Of a stretch of 64,000 nt of DNA, positions 59,679-64,000 are shown in pieces. The position numbers and the translations under genes are program-made. The first letter of the stretch is position 1. Every line of letters starts with the position of its first letter. Source of the stretch: an uncultured Actinomycetes bacterium. GTDB taxonomy: Bacteria > Actinomycetota > Acidimicrobiia > Acidimicrobiales > RAAP-2. A model generated the notes under the pieces. The model saw only the letters and a program-made list of their open reading frames with translations. It did not search any database and was not told the origin of the DNA. The DNA is taken from contig CAIKNP010000016.1 in the NCBI GenBank assembly GCA_903828785.1, forward strand, positions 62,001 through 126,000, written 5' to 3'.

Positions 59679-61334
59679 GTGAGCGACGAAACCAATTCTC
59701 AATCCCCACCCGCCCCCAGCCCGCGCATTGGTGACACTCGTCCCGCCCCGCAAATAGGCGATACGCGACCGGGGTCTAGTTCGACGCCGTCGCGTGAATC
59801 GGCGGAAAGCGCCAAGTCCGGTGCCGCCGGCCCCCGTCGCCGCCGTGGCGGCCGTGGTCGCGGTGGGCAAGGCGGACAGGGTGGTCAAGGTGGGCAAGGC
59901 GGACAGGGTGGTCAAGGTGGGCAGGGCGGTCAAGGCGGAAGTCCTCGCCGGAACACTCCTCGACCCGCTTCAACGCCGATTGAGGCCTCCGCGCCCGAGG
60001 TCGATGATGACGCACGCTCGAAGCGTGGCGGTCGACGTCGGGGGGCTGACCGTGGAGGTCGCCAACAAGGTCGCTACCTCATGTGCGTGCACAGCACGAA
60101 GGACGCCACGCACATCGCTACTCTCGAGGGCCGCACCCTAGTGGAATACACGGTCGCCAAGGCGGCTGACGAAACGAGCCAGATCGACGGAAATATCTAC
60201 GTTGGTCGCATTCAGAACGTGTTGCCGGGTATGGAGTTAGCCTTCGTCGACATTGGCATTCCTAAGAATGCCGTTCTCTACCGTGCGGACATTTCGTTGA
60301 ACGATGACGACGTTGAAACGACCGGAAGGAACAATGATCGTCGTATCGAACAGATGATTCGTTCGGGTCAGACCATCATCTGCCAAGTCACCAAGAACGC
60401 CATTGGCGCGAAGGGTGCCCGATTGACCCAAGAAGTGTCCCTACCCGGACGTTTCGCCGTGCTGGTGCCTAACTCCAACACCATCGGCATCTCCAAGCGC
60501 CTGCCCGATGGGGAGCGTCGACGACTGCGTCGTATCATTGACGAAGTCAAACCCGAGCGGCACGGCATCATTATTCGGACTGCCGCCGAGGGGGTATCGG
60601 AGGCCGATCTGGCGCGCGACGTGACCTCGCTGTGCGCCAAGTGGGACGCCATCGAGGCCGAGGTGGCCAAGGCGAGCCACCCACGGCTCATCTATCGTGA
60701 CCTCGATTTGGCGGTTCGCGTCCTGCGCGAGGAACTCAACGAGGACTATCGCGGTGTGCTCATCGACGATCCCGAGCTCTTCGACAAGGTTCGCGAGTAC
60801 GTCACCGCCGTCAATCCCGAGCTCGCGGACCGTATTGAGTTCTACGATCGCAAAACCGAAGACCTGCCCCTCTTCGAGCGCCACTTCGTTCACGAGCAGC
60901 TGCACCGAGCGCTGGACCGCAAGGTGTTCTTACCCTCGGGGGGATCGCTCATCATCGAACGCACCGAAGCCCTGACCGTCATTGACGTCAATACCGGCAA
61001 GAACGTGGGAACGACGAACCTTGAGGAGACGGTGTTCCGTAATAATCTCGAGGCCGCGGAGGAGGTCGCGCGACAGTTACGACTGCGCGACATTGGTGGC
61101 ATTATCGTCATTGACTTCATCGACATGGAGCCCAAAGCCAATCGTGAAGCCGTCGCTGGCGCCTTGCGCAACGCCCTCAGTCGGGATAAGACCCGCACCC
61201 AGGTTTTTGATATTTCTGAGCTGGGACTGATTGAAATGACCCGAAAGCGGGTCAATGAGGGTCTGCTCGAGTCCGTTTCATCGCTTTGTGCCGTCTGCGA
61301 CGGCCGTGGCTTCGTTATTGACGCGAAACTGTAG
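59679..61334 (+). CDS. ribonuclease E/G family endoribonuclease
   Basis: The 551-aa protein has an N-terminal disordered, basic, repeat-rich tail (1-130, with GGQ x 8), then the catalytic region: S1 domain (EYTVAKAADETSQIDGNIYVGRIQNVLPGMELAFVDIG in parts), RNase H-like/5' sensor (RLTQEVSLPGR), DNase I-like domain with metal Asp in VIDVNTGKN and IIVIDFIDM, and a zinc-link CxxC (SLCAVCDGRG). There is no long C-terminal scaffold. It begins mRNA decay and rRNA/tRNA processing. GTG start after AAGGAG. rplU follows, a common order. Confidence 0.95.
   Translation: MSDETNSQSPPAPSPRIGDTRPAPQIGDTRPGSSSTPSRESAESAKSGAAGPRRRRGGRGRGGQGGQGGQGGQGGQGGQGGQGGQGGSPRRNTPRPASTPIEASAPEVDDDARSKRGGRRRGADRGGRQQGRYLMCVHSTKDATHIATLEGRTLVEYTVAKAADETSQIDGNIYVGRIQNVLPGMELAFVDIGIPKNAVLYRADISLNDDDVETTGRNNDRRIEQMIRSGQTIICQVTKNAIGAKGARLTQEVSLPGRFAVLVPNSNTIGISKRLPDGERRRLRRIIDEVKPERHGIIIRTAAEGVSEADLARDVTSLCAKWDAIEAEVAKASHPRLIYRDLDLAVRVLREELNEDYRGVLIDDPELFDKVREYVTAVNPELADRIEFYDRKTEDLPLFERHFVHEQLHRALDRKVFLPSGGSLIIERTEALTVIDVNTGKNVGTTNLEETVFRNNLEAAEEVARQLRLRDIGGIIVIDFIDMEPKANREAVAGALRNALSRDKTRTQVFDISELGLIEMTRKRVNEGLLESVSSLCAVCDGRGFVIDAKL
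59862..59933 (+). repeat. 27-bp tandem repeat encoding (Gly-Gly-Gln)8
   Basis: Two identical 27-bp copies (59862-59888, 59889-59915) and a partial, diverged third encode eight GGQ triplets. The identity marks recent slippage. Confidence 0.9.
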
Positions 61335-61359
61335 TTCGCCATGACGCACATTTATCGGC

Positions 61360-61365
61360 TAGGAT
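61360..61365 (+). promoter_or_regulatory. -10 hexamer TAGGAT of leaderless rplU
   Basis: TAGGAT-N9-ATG 61375, the same layout as tig. Confidence 0.5.
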
Positions 61366-61374
61366 GGTAACCCT

Positions 61375-61683
61375 ATGTACGCCGTCATTCGAGTAGGTAC
61401 TTCCCAGGAGCGCGTCATCGAGGGCCAGTTGGTCCGCGTTGACAAGCGTTCTGAGGAGCAAGGTACCGTAATTTCTTTCAAGCCCGTCCTGGTGGTCGAT
61501 GGTGACTCTGTCATCGCCGGTCCCGCCCTCGCGAGCGCCACCGTCACCGGAGAGATCGTGGGTGTCGAAACAGGCCCCAAGATTCGCGGTTTGACCTACA
61601 AAGCCAAGGCCATCCAACGTCGCCGTTGGGGTCACCGTCAGCATTACACGACCGTCAAGATCAATTCGATCTCGACCAAGTAA
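61375..61683 (+). CDS. rplU: 50S ribosomal protein L21
   Basis: The 102-aa protein is complete: MYAVIRVGTSQERV, SFKPVLVVDGD, IRGLTYKAKAIQRRRWGHRQHYTTVKI. It binds 23S rRNA. Followed 9 bp later by rpmA. Confidence 0.97.
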   Translation: MYAVIRVGTSQERVIEGQLVRVDKRSEEQGTVISFKPVLVVDGDSVIAGPALASATVTGEIVGVETGPKIRGLTYKAKAIQRRRWGHRQHYTTVKINSISTK

Positions 61684-61692
61684 GGAGCAACT

Positions 61693-61959
61693 ATGTCAAA
61701 GACAAAAGGTGGCGGTTCTACCCGTAACGGTCGCGACTCGAACGCCCAACGACTGGGAGTCAAGGCTTTCGACGGTACGCAGGTGACCACCGGGAGCATT
61801 ATCATTCGCCAACGCGGCACCAAGTTTCACCCAGGTCGCAACGTCGGCATCGGCCGCGACGACACTCTCTTCGCCCTCGCCCCCGGCAAGGTCAAGTTTG
61901 GTTTCCGTGGCGGACGTCGCTTGGTCGATATTTTGACCGAGGAGATGGCGAACGCCTAG
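61693..61959 (+). CDS. rpmA: 50S ribosomal protein L27
   Basis: The 88-aa protein has the N-terminal [23 protein letters not shown] tail that reaches the peptidyl-transferase centre (written in part: [12 protein letters not shown]), [12 protein letters not shown] and [13 protein letters not shown] before ATG. A terminator follows. Confidence 0.97.
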   Translation: MSKTKGGGSTRNGRDSNAQRLGVKAFDGTQVTTGSIIIRQRGTKFHPGRNVGIGRDDTLFALAPGKVKFGFRGGRRLVDILTEEMANA

Positions 61960-61982
61960 TTTCTCGCAGTAGTGGTAGTGAT

Positions 61983-62008
61983 AATCCCCGGGCTTTCGCC
62001 CGGGGATT
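61983..62008 (+). terminator. terminator after rpmA
   Basis: An 11-bp perfect stem AATCCCCGGGC with TTTC loop, followed by TGATCGTTTT. Confidence 0.85.
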
Positions 62009-62111
62009 GATCGTTTTCGCGGCGCCAAACGGCCACGGACCAATAGTCGATACTTAAGCAGGTCCCAGCAGCGCGATCGATGATCGCCGAAGCCTGAACG
62101 TCAGTGCTCGA

Positions 62112-62546
62112 CTAGAGCCCCGACGGTGGTGTCATCACCGTCACCATCCAGCGGATGCCGAATTTGTCGAGCGTGCATCCCCAGTAGGCGCCCCAGGGCA
62201 TGTCGGCCATGCCCGTCGACTCGGAGCCACCGGCCGCCAGTTGCTCGTAGTGCTCGAGAGCGTCTTCGCGGGAATCGAATTCCAAACTCACCGTGGTGTT
62301 GTTGCCAATGCGTACTTCGTGGCCGGAAGATTTGAGAACGTCCGTGCCCATGAGGACGTGACCATTCATGATTGGGAGCTCGATGTGCAAAATCTTTGAC
62401 TTGTCTTCTTCGCTGAGCGGCGTCCCTTCGAGATCGCCGAATCGCATGACCGGACAGTCGTAGCCCGGGTTAAAGATGTCGCAGTAGAAGGCAAAGGCTT
62501 CTTCGCTTTGCTCCAGGAAATTCAAATAGGTATTGACGCAAGGCAC
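62112..62546 (-). CDS. VOC (PhnB-like) family protein
   Basis: The 144-aa protein has the glyoxalase/PhnB-like fold: NTYLNFLEQSEEAFAFYCDIF, HIELPIMNGHVLMGTDV, VSLEFDSREDALEHYEQLAAGG, WGAYWGCTLDKFGIRWMV. Activity is unknown for most members. TAGAGT ends 6 nt before GTG 62546; leaderless. Confidence 0.9.
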   Translation of the reverse strand: MPCVNTYLNFLEQSEEAFAFYCDIFNPGYDCPVMRFGDLEGTPLSEEDKSKILHIELPIMNGHVLMGTDVLKSSGHEVRIGNNTTVSLEFDSREDALEHYEQLAAGGSESTGMADMPWGAYWGCTLDKFGIRWMVTVMTPPSGL

Positions 62547-62552
62547 CCACTC

Positions 62553-62558
62553 ACTCTA
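62553..62558 (-). promoter_or_regulatory. -10 hexamer TAGAGT of leaderless VOC gene
   Basis: TAGAGT-N6-GTG on the minus strand. Confidence 0.45.
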
Positions 62559-62640
62559 CGTCAGACTCTTCTGAATATTTGGTCGCTGTCGTTCACGGCA
62601 GGGGCCCTTTGAACCTAGGTGAAATGTATTTTGGCAAGCA

Positions 62641-62670
62641 AAAACCCCCGGGACGAATCCCGGGGGTTTT
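62641..62670 (-). terminator. terminator of HU gene
   Basis: A 13-bp perfect stem AAAACCCCCGGGA with loop CGAA, T-runs on both ends; works for the minus-strand HU gene and possibly both directions. Confidence 0.88.
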
Positions 62671-62689
62671 CTCGAAGCGAAAAGGGAAA

Positions 62690-62965
62690 TTAACCCTTGA
62701 CGGCCTTCTTGAAGGTCGAGCCAATGGAGACCTTGGGGGCGCGCGACGCGGCGACCTGAATGGCCGCACCCGTCTGCGGGTTGCGGGCGGTGCGAGCCTT
62801 ACGCTCGACACGCTCGAAGGAGAGGAAGCCCGAGAGGACGATCTTCTCGCCGCCGGCGACGCCGTCCACGACTACTTCTTCGAACGCACGCAGAACGTCG
62901 GTCACCGAACTCTTGGTGGCCCCACTCTTGGCGACAATTGCATCAATCAAATCGGCCTTGTTCAT
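62690..62965 (-). CDS. hup: HU-family nucleoid DNA-binding protein
   Basis: The 91-aa protein is a plain HU without the Lys-rich tail of mycobacterial/streptomycete HupB: MNKADLIDAIVAKSGATKSSV, LSGFLSFERVERKARTARNPQTGAAI beta-arm with the Pro-containing tip, FKKAVKG end. AAGGAG before ATG 62965. Abundant chromosome-bending protein. Confidence 0.96.
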   Translation of the reverse strand: MNKADLIDAIVAKSGATKSSVTDVLRAFEEVVVDGVAGGEKIVLSGFLSFERVERKARTARNPQTGAAIQVAASRAPKVSIGSTFKKAVKG

Positions 62966-63168
62966 CGGTCGACTCCTTTTTCTAGTTGGAACGGACTGGG
63001 GGAGTTCCCAATAACCGGTGCTATCTTTGCCGACTCTGAAGGGATTTTCGGGTATTTACAAGGGTTTTTTTCCAATACTGGGCCCATTGTTTGCCATTAT
63101 TCCTGATGAAAGGGTATTTCAGAAGAGATGTCACTACTATTTCCTTGCAATTCTGCCAGTATTGAGGA

Positions 63169-64000
63169 ATGGAACCCTTTTCACGACGGCACTTGAGCGA
63201 ACTTATTGATCGGGAGCGAGACCAGTATCGGCGGGCCAACCCCCGCTCCCTGGCCCTCTACGAAGGCGCGAATAACCTCTTTGCCCGCGTTCCCATGACG
63301 TGGATGAATAAGTGGGCGGGTGGTTTCCCCCTGGGCTTTGCGGAGGCTCACGGGGCCACCGTCGTGGACCTCGACGGACACGAGCTCGTCGACTTCTCGC
63401 TCGGGGACACGGGCGCCATGGCCGGTCACTCGCCAGAGCCACTGGTGCGCGCGATGGCGCAGCGACTCGGGACGCTCGGCGGGGTAACAACCATGTTGCC
63501 CACGGAAGACGCCCAGTGGGTTGCCGCGGAAATGGCGCGGCGATTCGGGCTGCCCCAGTGGTCCTTCAGCCTCTCGGCCACCGACGCCAATCGTTGGTTG
63601 CTGCGGCTGGTTCGCCTGGTCACCAAACGACCAAAAATTTTGGTTTTTTCCTACTCCTACCACGGCTCGGTTGACGAAACCTTCGTGGTCGTCGGTCCGG
63701 GTGGTGAGGCCGTCATGCGTCCGGGCGGTGTCGCGCCGGCGGTTGATCCCAGTGAGACCAGCCGAGTGGTTGAATTCAATGACCTCGAGGCCCTGGCTCG
63801 CGAACTCGCCCACGGCGACGTGGCGGCGGTCCTCACCGAACCCGCCATGACCAACATTGGTATCGTCCTTCCCGAACCCGGCTTCCTAGCGGGCGTTCGC
63901 GAGCTCTGCGACCGAACGGGGACGCTCCTGATTTTGGACGAAACCCACACCTTCTCGGCTGGCCCCGGTGGTGCGACCCAGCGTTTCGATCTGCGTCCCG
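63169..64000 (+). CDS. class III aminotransferase (glutamate-1-semialdehyde aminomutase-like), partial
   Basis: 277 codons are in the window and the frame runs off the end. It shows fold-type I PLP features: VVDLDGHELVDFSLGDTGAMAGH, SATDANRWLLRLVR, FSYSYHGSVDE and the pyridine Asp in LLILDETHTF. The Schiff-base Lys would lie beyond the edge. The opening and HGSVDE resemble HemL-like aminomutases and related aspartate/omega-transaminases rather than HemL itself. ATG 63169 has only a tight GAGG; TTG 63193 is an alternative. Confidence 0.85.
   Translation, partial: MEPFSRRHLSELIDRERDQYRRANPRSLALYEGANNLFARVPMTWMNKWAGGFPLGFAEAHGATVVDLDGHELVDFSLGDTGAMAGHSPEPLVRAMAQRLGTLGGVTTMLPTEDAQWVAAEMARRFGLPQWSFSLSATDANRWLLRLVRLVTKRPKILVFSYSYHGSVDETFVVVGPGGEAVMRPGGVAPAVDPSETSRVVEFNDLEALARELAHGDVAAVLTEPAMTNIGIVLPEPGFLAGVRELCDRTGTLLILDETHTFSAGPGGATQRFDLRP

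Noticed and set aside
59372-59734. 120-codon frame between mrdA and RNase E/G
   Set aside because: Overlaps the RNase E/G start out of frame, composition is not protein-like, no ribosome-binding site.

Overview
The window reads as a compact, moderately GC-rich actinomycete chromosome segment. The evidence is the set of families together: mycothiol-type DinB/MDMPI protein, PimB-like and GT87/PIG-V-like mannosyltransferases, group 2 truncated haemoglobin, B12-dependent NrdJ with a C-terminal zinc ribbon, clpS next to a DUF2017 gene, and a tig-clpP-clpX-folC-ndk-mreBCD-mrdA-rne-rplU-rpmA block. A member of the Acidimicrobiia is my best guess, but that is inference from gene content. No plasmid, prophage or CRISPR is visible. 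The only mobile element is one IS3-family copy.

Layout. 1-2.3 kb: end of a 2-oxoacid dehydrogenase E1 alpha gene, its E1 beta, and an M24/creatinase-like protein. 2.3-6.5 kb: an accessory patch of small exported proteins on the minus strand, including one with a collagen-like Gly-X-Thr tail, interrupted by an IS3 element. 6.5-20.9 kb: S9 peptidase, formate-THF ligase, tRNA-Gly, truncated haemoglobin, small conserved proteins, PimB-like glycosyltransferase, aminotransferase, class II ribonucleotide reductase behind two NrdR-like boxes, a small receiver protein and acetolactate decarboxylase. 20.9-24.4 kb: a second 2-oxoacid dehydrogenase operon (E1 alpha, E1 beta, E2) facing acetolactate decarboxylase. 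24.4-26.9 kb: Rpf-like lytic enzyme and two exported DUF4232-like proteins, one internally duplicated. 26.9-42.2 kb: peptidase S33, two polytopic mannosyltransferases, a hybrid histidine kinase cut by an in-frame stop, a REC-EAL c-di-GMP phosphodiesterase, MFS transporter, acyl-ACP desaturase, Nudix, MmsA, thioesterase, ArfB, SurE, aldose epimerase, ClpS and DUF2017. 42.4-48.9 kb: tRNA-Lys, -His, -Arg and -Pro mixed with exported proteins (one frameshifted in a poly-C run), a luciferase-like oxidoreductase, CapA and a phosphodiester glycosidase. 48.9-62 kb: the conserved housekeeping block for protein quality control, folate, cell shape, RNA decay and ribosomal L21/L27. 62-64 kb: VOC protein, HU and the start of a class III aminotransferase.

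How it works together. The housekeeping block links trigger factor/ClpXP proteolysis, rod-shape wall synthesis (MreBCD plus PBP2) and RNase E/G. The kinase/REC-EAL pair looks like one phosphorelay ending in c-di-GMP breakdown. BudA beside a 2-oxoacid dehydrogenase operon raises the possibility of acetoin formation and cleavage. At many genes a TANNNT -10 hexamer lies only 6-9 nt before ATG/GTG without a Shine-Dalgarno sequence, so leaderless transcription appears common, and I used this to choose several starts.

The items most worth a second look are the stop codon inside the kinase PAS domain, the poly-C frameshift at a signal-peptide junction, the paired NrdR-like boxes, the collagen-like and DUF4232-like exported proteins, the GGQ repeat in RNase E/G, the odd tRNA-Arg anticodon stem, and a nine-codon coupled leader ORF. 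I did not find a clearly new multi-gene defence or biosynthetic system.
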